This document shows positions 13,239 to 21,068 of a stretch of 64,000 nt of DNA, piece by piece. Every line of letters starts with the position of its first letter. The first letter of the stretch is position 1. This DNA comes from PALSA-555 sp963731625 (GTDB taxonomy: Bacteria > Actinomycetota > Acidimicrobiia > IMCC26256 > PALSA-555). Location of the stretch: NCBI GenBank assembly GCA_963731625.1, contig CAVSWH010000004.1, positions 1 to 64,000 on the forward strand, read 5' to 3'. The notes below the pieces were generated by a model that saw only the letters and a list, made by a program, of their open reading frames with translations, was not told where the DNA came from and made no database searches. A program made the position numbers and the translations under genes.

Positions 13239-15641
13239 CTAAGAGCCGGTTGGTGTGTCGGTTTCGTCGACGAGGGAGAGGTAGCCCTCGTCTTCTTGGG
13301 CGAAGTGCAGGCGCAGGATGGCGTATAGGCCGTAGAGGACTCGGCGGAGCTCTTGGGTGTCGTGGTTGTCGGGTCCCGTGGCGGGGATGTCGTCGAGGAG
13401 GCGGCCGAGGCGATGGATGAGGTGTGCGATCTCGGCATGCGCGCGGCTCATGGTGCCGGTCGGATCGGAGCCGCCGAGCACGCGGGCGAGGACGGGGTAC
13501 AGCTCGCTGTCTTCGGCTTCTTCGTGGGGCAGGAGCTCCCCGACCAGGAAGTTGTGGACGGTCCGCACCTTGGTGAGTGCCTGGGTCGGCGGCTCTTCGC
13601 CGAGGGCGTCGCCGGCGTCGCGGATGCGCTCGAGGTCCCCTCGGAGCTGGAGGTGTTCGCCGCTGAAGCGTCGCCCGAGCGCCGCGTCGTCGTCGTGGAG
13701 GCGGGGCTGATCGGTCTGGCCGGTGGTCACACGGAGCGCGTTGAGGATGACCGCGAGGTCGATCAGCTCTTGGAGGAGGGCACCGTAGGTGGGGGGAAGC
13801 CAGCCTGCGGCGGCGACGCCCATGGCGGTGATGGAGAGGCCCATGCCGACGATGACGCTCTGACGGGCGATGGATATGGCCCGTTGCGCGATGCGCAGTG
13901 CGTCACCGAGGTGGTCGAGGCGATCGACGGTGAGGACGACGTCGGCGGCCTCTGAGGATGCTGTCGAGCCGCGGGCACCGATCGCGACTCCGACGTCGGC
14001 TGCCGCGAGGGCGGGTGCGTCGTTGATGCCATCACCGACCATGATCGTGGGGCCGGCACGGCGTTCGAGACGGACTGCGTCGAGTTTCTCGGCAGGGCTC
14101 CGCTCGGCGAGGACTTCGTCGATGTCGCAGACGGCGGCGACGGTTTCGGCGATTTCGGCTCGGTCGCCGGTGACCATCACGACGCGATCGATCCCGGCGC
14201 GGCGCAGCCCCCGGATGGTGCGGCCCGCGTCGTTGCGGACGGGGTCATCGAGGAGCAGCGCACCGGCTGGGGAGCCGGCGATGCCGACGAAGACCGTGAT
14301 GGCCCCGTCGAGGGCGGCTCGACGCCTGACGGATCGGACCCACGGGTCTGACGGGGCTGCCCCGACCCAGTCCGCCCTTCCGACCGCGACCGAGTGTCCG
14401 TCGACGTCGCCGCGCACACCGTGACCGGGCACCTCGTGCACACGCTGGGGGAGTGTCAACGCCAGCCCTTGGCGTTGTGCCTGGCGAACGATGGCGGAAG
14501 CCAGCACGTGGGGTGACACCTGATCCAACGAGGCCGCCACGCGCAGCAACTCATCGCTCTCGGGGGCGTCCGGCCGGAGGACGATGTCGGCGAGGGTGGG
14601 CTCACCGCGGGTGATGGTCCCGGTCTTGTCGAAGAGCAGGATGCGGCCACGGGCGAGCTGCTCGAGGGCTCCTCCGTCCTTGATGATGACCCCGCGGTGG
14701 GCGCTGCGAGACATGCCGGCCACGATCGCGATCGGCGCGGCCAAGATGAGCGGACACGGCGTCGCCACCACCAGCACCGCCACCGCCCGCACTGCATCGC
14801 CCGATGCCAGCCATGCACCCCCGGCGATCGCCACGCTGAAGGGCACAAAGAAGGTGGCGTACCGGTCGGCGAGACGTACAAACGGAGCCCGCTGCTGGCG
14901 TGCCGACTCGACCAGGCGAACAACCCCGGCGTATGTGCTCTCGGCCGCGGTTGTGGTCACCAGCACGTCGAAGGGCTCGCCGGCGTTCACCACGCCGCTT
15001 CGCACCGCGTCGCCCACCGGCCGGCGGACCGGCAGTGCTTCGCCGGTGAGCGTGGACTCGTCGACCACGGCGTTCTGGCCCTCGATCCGCCCGTCAGTGG
15101 GCACGACCTCGCCTGGGCGCACGAGCAATAGGTCGCCGGGGGCCACCGCGTCGAGCGGCGGTTCGGTGAGCGCCCCAGCTTCGTAGCGGTGCACGAGTCG
15201 CGGGGCGCGATCCAGAAGTGCGCGCAGCTCGCGCTCGGCACGTGCTGAGGCTCGAGCCTCTAAGACCCGGCCTGTCGCCAGCATCACCGCGACCACCGCG
15301 CCGGCGAGGTACTCGCCCACGGCCAGGGCACCGGCCAGCGCCAGCACCGCGAGAACATCCACTCCGGGCTGTCGACGCCGAAGGCTCACGACCACCCAGC
15401 CCGCCGCGGGGCAAAGCCCGATGACCGTCGTCACCGCCCAGACGACGTCCGCACCATCACGAACACCGAGGAACCACAGCAGTCCACCGATCCCAAGCCC
15501 AGCGACAACCACCAAGAGAAATAGGCCCGGGAACCAGGACTTTGCTCGGTGGCGGAACGCCGCCCAGAGCAATGCAGGCCTCGGCGGGCGCGTCCCTTCC
15601 GGCCCTCCGGGCGCACGCTCAGCCTGCTGGTCGAGAGCCAT
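13239..15641 (-). CDS. P1B-5-type metal ATPase with C-terminal hemerythrin domain
   Basis: 800 residues. A P1B transition-metal pump: actuator motif LTGEA near 198-202, transmembrane metal motif T-P-C at 294-296 (VVATPCPLILAAP), phosphorylation motif DKTGT at 338-342, TGD 491-493 and hinge GDGIND at 536-541. The usual SEHPL of the nucleotide domain reads SPHVL (376-380). Residues about 655-790 form a hemerythrin-like domain with H706, H735, H740, H743 and H779 plus acidic partners (LLPHEEAED, RLHFAQEDEG). TPC plus C-terminal hemerythrin defines the P1B-5 subgroup, linked to Ni/Fe export in characterised members. ATG 15641 is six bases from GAGGAG; ATG 15644 is also possible. Confidence 0.9.
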   Translation of the reverse strand: MALDQQAERAPGGPEGTRPPRPALLWAAFRHRAKSWFPGLFLLVVVAGLGIGGLLWFLGVRDGADVVWAVTTVIGLCPAAGWVVVSLRRRQPGVDVLAVLALAGALAVGEYLAGAVVAVMLATGRVLEARASARAERELRALLDRAPRLVHRYEAGALTEPPLDAVAPGDLLLVRPGEVVPTDGRIEGQNAVVDESTLTGEALPVRRPVGDAVRSGVVNAGEPFDVLVTTTAAESTYAGVVRLVESARQQRAPFVRLADRYATFFVPFSVAIAGGAWLASGDAVRAVAVLVVATPCPLILAAPIAIVAGMSRSAHRGVIIKDGGALEQLARGRILLFDKTGTITRGEPTLADIVLRPDAPESDELLRVAASLDQVSPHVLASAIVRQAQRQGLALTLPQRVHEVPGHGVRGDVDGHSVAVGRADWVGAAPSDPWVRSVRRRAALDGAITVFVGIAGSPAGALLLDDPVRNDAGRTIRGLRRAGIDRVVMVTGDRAEIAETVAAVCDIDEVLAERSPAEKLDAVRLERRAGPTIMVGDGINDAPALAAADVGVAIGARGSTASSEAADVVLTVDRLDHLGDALRIAQRAISIARQSVIVGMGLSITAMGVAAAGWLPPTYGALLQELIDLAVILNALRVTTGQTDQPRLHDDDAALGRRFSGEHLQLRGDLERIRDAGDALGEEPPTQALTKVRTVHNFLVGELLPHEEAEDSELYPVLARVLGGSDPTGTMSRAHAEIAHLIHRLGRLLDDIPATGPDNHDTQELRRVLYGLYAILRLHFAQEDEGYLSLVDETDTPTGS

Positions 15642-15910
15642 CATGCGCTCCTCACACGACCGCCGGCATCGAAGCACCCGTCGCCGGAGCACATGCTCCG
15701 GCCGAGCCTCCGGGGCTCGTCACATGTCGCTCCGGGCTGGCCTGGATCAGCGGATCCGCGGCGCGCTGCACTGGTCGCCGATGAAGACGCCGCGCCCAAC
15801 ATGAGCGACGTTGCGGCGAGGCCCGCGCCGCGTCCACTTCCAACTCCTGTTCCTACCGCGAGCCGCATCCGCCCTCCCTCCAAGGGGCGTCCGTCAGGGA
15901 TGCCAGATCG

Positions 15911-16204
15911 TTAGACGGCGCGCCAGGGTGGGTCGGCGGGCAGAGCCCCATATTCTTCGGCGATCTCGGTCCAGCACGTTCGGCAGAACGTCGCGCGCTC
16001 AGGCGTTTCGCCACTCGGGTGCAGCGTGCTTTCGACCCGGATCGCTCCCTTGAGGGGATCGGCGTCGCGGCCGCACTCGTGGCACGTGAAGAACGAGCGG
16101 ACGCACTCGGGCGCATCGAAGCGCCGACCGCGCTCGAGCAGGCCCGGCGCCCCAAACCAACCGCCGCACCCAACGCATTGATAGCGGTCGTTCGATGCCG
16201 TCAA
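15911..16204 (-). CDS. small zinc-ribbon protein
   Basis: 97 residues with paired cysteines: CVGC (residues 10-13), C-x-x-C in TCHECGRD and CRTC near the end, plus an aromatic-rich core (GGWFGAPGLL, VRSFFTCHEC). Predicted to bind zinc as a rubredoxin-like or treble-clef ribbon, perhaps a nucleic-acid or protein-interaction module. The family is not recognised. Start is uncertain. TTG at 16202-16204 lies six bases after a strong GGGAGG, while GTG 16210 abuts it. The TTG overlaps the stop of a short upstream frame (TTGA), suggesting coupling. Confidence 0.6.
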   Translation of the reverse strand: MTASNDRYQCVGCGGWFGAPGLLERGRRFDAPECVRSFFTCHECGRDADPLKGAIRVESTLHPSGETPERATFCRTCWTEIAEEYGALPADPPWRAV

Positions 16205-16254
16205 CCACACCCTCCCTTGCACGAGAACTCGAGCGGAGCAGTCGTGGCGTCCAT
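16201..16254 (-). CDS. possible 17-residue leader peptide of the zinc-ribbon gene
   Basis: Reads MDATTAPLEFSCKGGCG and ends at a TGA that overlaps the proposed TTG start of the zinc-ribbon protein. AAAGGAG lies 11 bases upstream of its ATG. The C-x3-C ending could also mean that a frameshift separates it from the zinc-ribbon frame. Low confidence. Confidence 0.3.
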   Translation of the reverse strand: MDATTAPLEFSCKGGCG

Positions 16255-16482
16255 GAACGCCGCGTCTCCTTTCACCTTCATATCGCCAGTCACGGTACCC
16301 GTGCCCCGGCAACGAACTCGTCCGTCTGCCCACTTCCATCCGCCGGCTCGTCCGCCCCAGACGACCAGTTGACGTGTCGGAATGCCGTGAGCTACTAGCC
16401 GGGCCGAACGTGAGGCTCGGCGCCCCGCGAAGCCACTACTCGACGGGACACTTGAGCGAACCACCGCGGCCACGCGACCAAA

Positions 16483-16613
16483 GCCGGGTTCGGCCATTGG
16501 ATATCGGGTAGAGGCCGAACGCCCAGACCGAGTTGCCGTCCTCGGAGCGGATCACCATGGCTCGCTCGGCGTCGAGCACCTCGATGCGGAGTCGCGGCCC
16601 CTTGGAGCCCAGC
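16483..16613 (-). repeat. 131-bp duplicated fragment of the SRPBCC gene
   Basis: Matches 11506-11636 with only two mismatches (C/T at GACATC and C/G at ACCCAG). It covers about codons 118-160 of the SRPBCC gene without start or end. A recent fragment duplication between the zinc-ribbon and ABC1 kinase genes. Confidence 0.9.
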
Positions 16614-16634
16614 CCGAGGTGTCCGGCGTCGGGA

Positions 16635-17960
16635 TCATTCGGAATTGCCGTGAGGTGAATCAGCGCCGCCCAGGAGGTGTTGGATGTAGGGGATGAACGC
16701 TGTCGTCATCCGAAACGATGGATCGAGTTGGGTGGCGAGGCCTTCGCACATCGCGAAGGTCTTGGCGAGGAGGGCGAGGTTCCGAGGCAGTCGGAGGCGG
16801 TGTCGACGGAAGATGGCGAGAACGTCGTGCAGCAGCACGCCGATCTCGATCTCGCCGAGTGGTTGTTCGAGATCAGTGGCGATGAGTGCTTTGAGGTCGA
16901 TGAGCAGGGCATTCTGGTCGACCTCGCCGCCGGTCATTCCCAGCCGGGTCACACCGTCGCCGAGGATGGTCGTGTCGCCGCTGGCCAGCGCCACGAGGAC
17001 GCCGAGCAGAGCGTCGCGTGTGATGTCGTCGACCTCGCCGACCATCCCGAAGTCGATCATGCCGAGACGGCCGTCTGACTCGACGAAGAAGTTCCCGGGG
17101 TGCGGATCAGCATGAAAGAAGCCATCCTCGAAGACCATCTTGAGGATGGCGTGGGCTGCTCGTTGCGCGAGCTGCGCCCGGTCGACGCCGGCTGCTTCCA
17201 GTCCCGCCAGGTCATCGACCTTCAGACCCCGGATGCGCTCGAGGGTGAGGACCCGAGTCGTGCTCTCGCCTCGGAACACTCGGGGGATGTGCACGGTCTC
17301 GTCATGGTGGAACGCCCGCGCGAATCGGTCGGCGTTGGCAGCTTCGATCGAGTAGTCGAGTTCGGCGCGTAGGGTGTCAGCGAACTGATTCGCCAGGTCA
17401 TCGACACCTTGTCGCCGGGCCCTCAGCGAGAGTCGGCAGACGACTCGTACGATCCAGGCGAGGACGCGGAGGTCCGCGTCGACCTGATCGACCACCCCGG
17501 TGCGACGGATCTTTACTACGACCTCGGTGCCGTCGGGAAGCCGGGCCGCGTGGGCTTGTCCGATCGACGCCGCCGCCAGCGGAACTCGATCGAAATCCGC
17601 GAAGACCGCTTCGGTGGGTCTACCCAACTCGGCCGCAACGACGGCTTCGATCCTCCACGCCGGCTCCGGTGGCGCCGCGTCCTGAAGGCGTGAGAGCTCG
17701 GCTTCGTACTCCGGGGGGAGGACGTCGGGCCGTGTGGAGACGATCTGCCCGATTTTGATGGCAGCCACGCCCAGATCCTCCAAGAGGCTCCGCAACGCGC
17801 CGGCCTGTTGCTCCATGCGCCCGCGGCTGGCGCCTTCCACCGGCCGGCCGGGGCGCGGGTCGCAACGACGGGCCCGGTCCGCCAGGTACCGCGCGCCGTG
17901 GACGATGAGGATCACGAGCACTTGGAGCGCTCGCCGAAGTCTGGTCACGTGTCCCGGCAT
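16635..17960 (-). CDS. ABC1/UbiB/AarF family atypical kinase
   Basis: 441 residues of the ABC1 (ADCK/UbiB) protein-kinase-like family. Signatures: KIGQIVSTRPDVLPPEY (the KxGQ motif, about residue 70), AAASIGQAH (the Ala-rich nucleotide loop, about 130), VVKIRR, the conserved Glu in LRAELDYSIEAANADRF, HADPHPGNFFV (catalytic loop, about 288) and MIDFGMVGE (metal-binding). A short N-terminal hydrophobic helix (ALQVLVILIVHGARYLA) suggests membrane association. Family members support quinone or isoprenoid lipid metabolism; no biosynthetic partner lies nearby. Start ATG 17960; an adjacent ATG at 17963 also exists. Confidence 0.9.
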   Translation of the reverse strand: MPGHVTRLRRALQVLVILIVHGARYLADRARRCDPRPGRPVEGASRGRMEQQAGALRSLLEDLGVAAIKIGQIVSTRPDVLPPEYEAELSRLQDAAPPEPAWRIEAVVAAELGRPTEAVFADFDRVPLAAASIGQAHAARLPDGTEVVVKIRRTGVVDQVDADLRVLAWIVRVVCRLSLRARRQGVDDLANQFADTLRAELDYSIEAANADRFARAFHHDETVHIPRVFRGESTTRVLTLERIRGLKVDDLAGLEAAGVDRAQLAQRAAHAILKMVFEDGFFHADPHPGNFFVESDGRLGMIDFGMVGEVDDITRDALLGVLVALASGDTTILGDGVTRLGMTGGEVDQNALLIDLKALIATDLEQPLGEIEIGVLLHDVLAIFRRHRLRLPRNLALLAKTFAMCEGLATQLDPSFRMTTAFIPYIQHLLGGADSPHGNSE

Positions 17961-18042
17961 CATCGCCGCCCCTGACGTCGCGCGGGCACTTCGTCACCAC
18001 TCACGGTCGGGGACATCGCCCGTTCCGAAGCCCGCGCTGCCG

Positions 18043-18120
18043 CTACGCAGCAGGAACGATCAGCAGCGGTCGGTGCATGGTGGGCGAGGGCGGTCGGCAC
18101 ACTGCCGCGCAGATCGTTGA
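18043..18120 (-). pseudogene. 3' remnant of a universal stress protein gene
   Basis: One frame gives LRGSVPTALAHHAPT and the next gives HRPLLIVPAA-stop. Joined, they reproduce the Usp C-terminus (compare LLGTVPNTLAHH and RPLLIVPAA in the gene at 9476). A single-base shift near 18062-18072 separates them. Nothing of the N-terminal part remains. Confidence 0.6.
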
Positions 18121-18273
18121 AGTGGACCCCTGGTCGTGGAGGTTTCATGTGCAAACTACTCGCCCCATCCGCTGTCAACGCGGTTCCCCCGGTCGGTCTA
18201 CGCGCCTAAACGCCCTCGCAATCGCGCGCAGTGGGTTAGCAGCACCGGGTGAGCCACATTGCGCGGCTGGCGC

Positions 18274-18435
18274 TCATGGGCGCTTCAGGAACCTGTAATA
18301 GAACGCTGCGAACACCAGGACAATCCCGACGTTTACTATCAGCCGCTCCCAGAAATAGTGCCTGAAGAACAGGACGTCCACGCCGACCACGACGGCTACC
18401 AGCGCGAGCACGTAAAGCACGGTCTGTTTTCCCAT
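18274..18435 (-). CDS. 53-residue two-helix membrane protein
   Basis: Begins MGKQTVLYVLALVAVVVGVD and ends AAFYYRFLKRP. Two hydrophobic helices (VLYVLALVAVVVGVDVLFF and LIVNVGIVLVFAAFYYRF) are linked by RHYFWER. The charge pattern suggests both termini are cytoplasmic. The Shine-Dalgarno AGGAAGG is spaced for the second of two ATGs (18435). I have seen similar small membrane proteins in actinobacteria, but know no function. Its start region recurs in front of the truncated recombinase at 79-645. Confidence 0.7.
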   Translation of the reverse strand: MGKQTVLYVLALVAVVVGVDVLFFRHYFWERLIVNVGIVLVFAAFYYRFLKRP

Positions 18436-18724
18436 CATTCCTTCCTACTCTCTGCTTTGTTCTTTGACCGTTGTCGGTGGGACTACCCGTAGACCCGGCG
18501 AGTAACTCGGCCGCGCCACGCCGATCCTCGGCGTGGTCGGGCCACAGGTCGGCCTCGAGCACGATGGTCCGACTGCGCACTCGGCGGGGTCCCCCCTTCA
18601 GACCGAGAGTAGAGAGTCCGTAGGACGCCGAGACCAAACGTCGTGGACGACCTGCGGCAGCCGTAACGGGGCGCCGACCCAACCGGACATCCTACGGATC
18701 TAGCAGCACCGTTAGCCTCTGACC

Positions 18725-19114
18725 GTGCGCAACGGGCGGATCGCAGTTGCCGCGGCTGTCGCGGTGGTCGTGTTCTTCAGCCTAGGAGGGAACGCCGGAG
18801 CTAAGCCGCTGTCCGATCGAGCCGCGTGCCGCGAAATCCAGCAGGGCTTGCATCAAGCGAGTGAGAACGACCTGCGCTCAAGGTCGACATTGGCGCGAGT
18901 TGGCGCGCACCTCCCGCGCAACTCGAGCCACGCGCAGCTCGCCAGCGACATCGGCTACGTCGTCGAAAGCAGTTCGAGCCAACACCAGGTGGACCATGCT
19001 CTCCTGAGCATCATCCTGTTCTGCGCGCAGCGAGGTGTTGGCTTTGACCCCGGCGGAAGCCCGATCTCTCCTCGGGAGATCCTCCGGGGCGCCCATCCAC
19101 AAACGAGACCGTAA
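18725..19114 (+). CDS. small secreted protein of unknown function
   Basis: 129 residues starting at GTG. An N-terminal signal peptide (RIAVAAAVAVVVFFSLGGNAGA) is followed by an alpha-helical mature region with two cysteines (AACREIQQ and LFCAQRG), which could form a disulfide. No family recognised. It stands alone, followed by the tRNA-Val fragment. Confidence 0.6.
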   Translation: MRNGRIAVAAAVAVVVFFSLGGNAGAKPLSDRAACREIQQGLHQASENDLRSRSTLARVGAHLPRNSSHAQLASDIGYVVESSSSQHQVDHALLSIILFCAQRGVGFDPGGSPISPREILRGAHPQTRP

Positions 19115-19154
19115 CAAGGTCAATCGGATCTCACTGGATACCGAGGAACGCGGG

Positions 19155-19206
19155 TTTACGCCCTTACAAGGCGGAAGCGGAGGTTTGAGTCCCTCAACGC
19201 CCACCA
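19155..19206 (+). other. 3' half of a tRNA-Val(TAC) gene
   Basis: A 4-bp anticodon stem (CGCC/GGCG) encloses loop CTTACAA with anticodon TAC at 19165-19167. A short variable loop follows, then T stem GGAGG/CCCTC (one mismatch, one G-T) around TTTGAGT, acceptor 3' strand AACGCCC and encoded ACCA. No 5' half (no D-arm and no GGGCGTT) lies upstream. The 3' half of a tRNA alone is the typical footprint of an integrative element attachment site. Confidence 0.7.
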
Positions 19207-19340
19207 CGAGAGCCGCTCCCGGGGAGGTCCCCCGTCGGGCCGAACCGTGACGCGGTTCAGGTCGGTGTGAAGTCCAGCTGCGACGCGTGATGCGCCGGAA
19301 GGGATACGGGCGCTCCGATCGCTCGGCTGCTTCGTCGGTC

Positions 19341-19690
19341 ATGGTGACGACGCTGTTCACGGATCTCGTGGATTCCACCGCGTTGGCGTCGCGACTCGGT
19401 CCCGAAAGCGGCGGAGGAGCTACGGCGGGCGTACTTCATCGTGCTGCGGACCTCGGTGGCGGACACGGGTTGATCCGAGATGAAGAGCACCGGCGATGGA
19501 CTGCACGCGGTGTTCCCGAGTGTGAGCTCGGCGTTGAGCTGTGCCGTGGCGACCCAACAGGCGATCGATCGCCACAATCAGACGGCCGCGGAGCCCTTGG
19601 CGGTGCGCGTCGGCATCAGTCACGGTGAGGTCGAGCCGGCCGATGACGGCGATTACTACGGCGCTTCGGTGGTAGAGGCGGGCGCCATCA
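19341..19690 (+). pseudogene. broken class III adenylate/guanylate cyclase domain
   Basis: Pieces of a cyclase catalytic domain in three frames: TTLFTDLVDSTALASRLG (metal-binding Asp), then AEELRRAYFIVLRTSVADTG, then KSTGDGLHAVFPSVSSALSC and LAVRVGISHGEVEPADDGDYY with GASVVEA. The second frame ends in a TGA directly before the third. The domain stops after the G-x-x-V-x-E-A region and is joined to the tail of an unrelated secreted protein. Not functional. Confidence 0.75.
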
Positions 19691-19697
19691 CTCGCTC

Positions 19698-19840
19698 CAC
19701 CCAACGGGTTCGTCGATCTCTCCGCGCAGTTCAATGGCACCGTGACCATCACCTGCACGATCTCGTCTGGCGGGCGCATCATTGACACCGAGACCTCGAC
19801 CGGCCTGTTCGTGATCGCCGACTGCCAAGGCAACGCCTGA
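19698..19840 (+). pseudogene. C-terminal fragment of a secreted protein
   Basis: Reads VDLSAQFNGTVTITCTISSG, then TETSTGLFVIADCQGNA-stop. Paired cysteines in a beta-rich, Thr-rich context resemble the style of the secreted protein at 19940-20491. It has no start and is fused to the cyclase remnant, marking a recombination junction near 19690. Confidence 0.5.
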
Positions 19841-19939
19841 CGAACTGCTCGTCCAGGGGTGGTCCGGGTCGTTTCGGCGGGGCGGTGATACGTTCCCGGG
19901 GTTGAGCCTGAGGGCCGGTCGAGGCAGAGGATCCGTGCG

Positions 19940-20491
19940 GTGAAGCGAGTCTTGATTGGGCGGCGGAGCTGGGCGGTGCTGGTGGCCATCGTCATCGCCG
20001 CGGGGGTTCCTCTGGTTGCGGGCACCCTGGGCGGAGCGCAGGTCGTTGCGTTCACCCTGACGATCGACAAGGTGGTCACCGGAGTGGTCCCGCCGGGGAC
20101 GACCTTCACCGTGACGATGTCCTGTCTTAGCCCGCTGTCGACGGGGACTGGTACGCCCAGCTCTGAGACGACAACGCCGACGACCGGCGGCGCCCACCCC
20201 GCGTCTGACGGCTTCCCGCCGACGATCACTTTTGCCGCCAACGGTGACCCGACGACGACCAACACCGGCACGCTCACCGTGGGCGAGAGTTGCACCGCGA
20301 CCGAGACGGTCACGGGCGGCGCGCAGTCGGTGACCTACGGATGCACCACCACGAACGCCCTGGAGATGGAGTGTGTCTCGAGCCAGCAGGTGCGAGTCAT
20401 CCCCGATGACGACGCCGGGGCCGCCGCGACGATCACTGTGACGAACGCATTCCCGCCACCGCCAACGATCGCGGCCGCCTTCACCGGGTAG
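19940..20491 (+). CDS. secreted DUF5979-type protein with AAFTG tail
   Basis: 183 residues from a GTG. A signal peptide (SWAVLVAIVIAAGVPLVAG) precedes a beta-sandwich domain of the DUF5979 type: LTIDKVVTGVVPPGTTFTVT then M-S-C, GTLTVGESCTATETVTGGAQ and ATITVTNAFPP. Four cysteines could form two disulfides. The protein ends TIAAAFTG-stop, like the glycine-rich protein at 802-1881. The upstream leader (about 70 bases) also matches that gene. A 367-bp near-identical partial copy lies at 23236-23602. Probably cell-surface; function unknown. Confidence 0.8.
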   Translation: MKRVLIGRRSWAVLVAIVIAAGVPLVAGTLGGAQVVAFTLTIDKVVTGVVPPGTTFTVTMSCLSPLSTGTGTPSSETTTPTTGGAHPASDGFPPTITFAANGDPTTTNTGTLTVGESCTATETVTGGAQSVTYGCTTTNALEMECVSSQQVRVIPDDDAGAAATITVTNAFPPPPTIAAAFTG

Positions 20492-21068
20492 ACGCGCCAA
20501 CCGCCACTCTCGTCCTCGGCGCATTCGATCGGGTCGGCGCTCACGAGCCGACCCTGACGACCGCGCGCGACGATGGGGCGTGTGCGTAAAGTTCGAGTCG
20601 CCCCTCCGACACAGACACCCCTCCGACACCACTGCACACGAAATCCACGAGCAGCGGCTCGTCTACTCCATCATCGAGTCCCCACTCGCGATGAACCACC
20701 ACAACGCCTCGGCGCAGGTCTATGCAGAAGGCGAGGGTAAGAGCCTTCATCTGGGCTGCCGACCCAATTCCAAACGACGTTGCACCACGGGTCGACGAAC
20801 TCATGCAGCGGCGGATGCGCGGCTATGAAGCAGGCTTCACAGTCGCAAGTTGCGGGTCGCGTAGAGGCGGCGCCATTCAACAGGCGGATGGAAGCCGACC
20901 GAGGCACGGGTGTTCGTCGGGGAGACAGCGGAGAAGTCCCGTGAGTGGTGCGACGCGCTGACAACTGGCGCGCTCACTGACGGTTGAGCGCGTTGCGGTC
21001 CCGGTACCGTTCAGCCGTGCACTGCCGGGCTCGGACCTCAAAGCGTTAGGCGCGATGTCCCCGGATCC
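20492..21068. other. gene-poor stretch with tRNA-like repeat
   Basis: Apart from repeat copy c at 20579-20612 and a second CCCCTCCGACACC at 20618-20630, I see no supported gene. Short open frames on both strands (for example 20722-20961 plus) lack family similarity. Confidence 0.4.
20579..20612 (+). repeat. tRNA 3'-end-like repeat, copy c
   Basis: Matches 22445-22478 at 30 of 34 bases, both starting CGTGTGCGTA and ending CCTCCGACAC. Directly bounds the segment carrying the GT87 gene on its left side. Confidence 0.65.

Noticed and set aside
20722..20961. 79-codon open frame as a gene
   Set aside because: No Shine-Dalgarno, family motif or neighbour logic; likely random.
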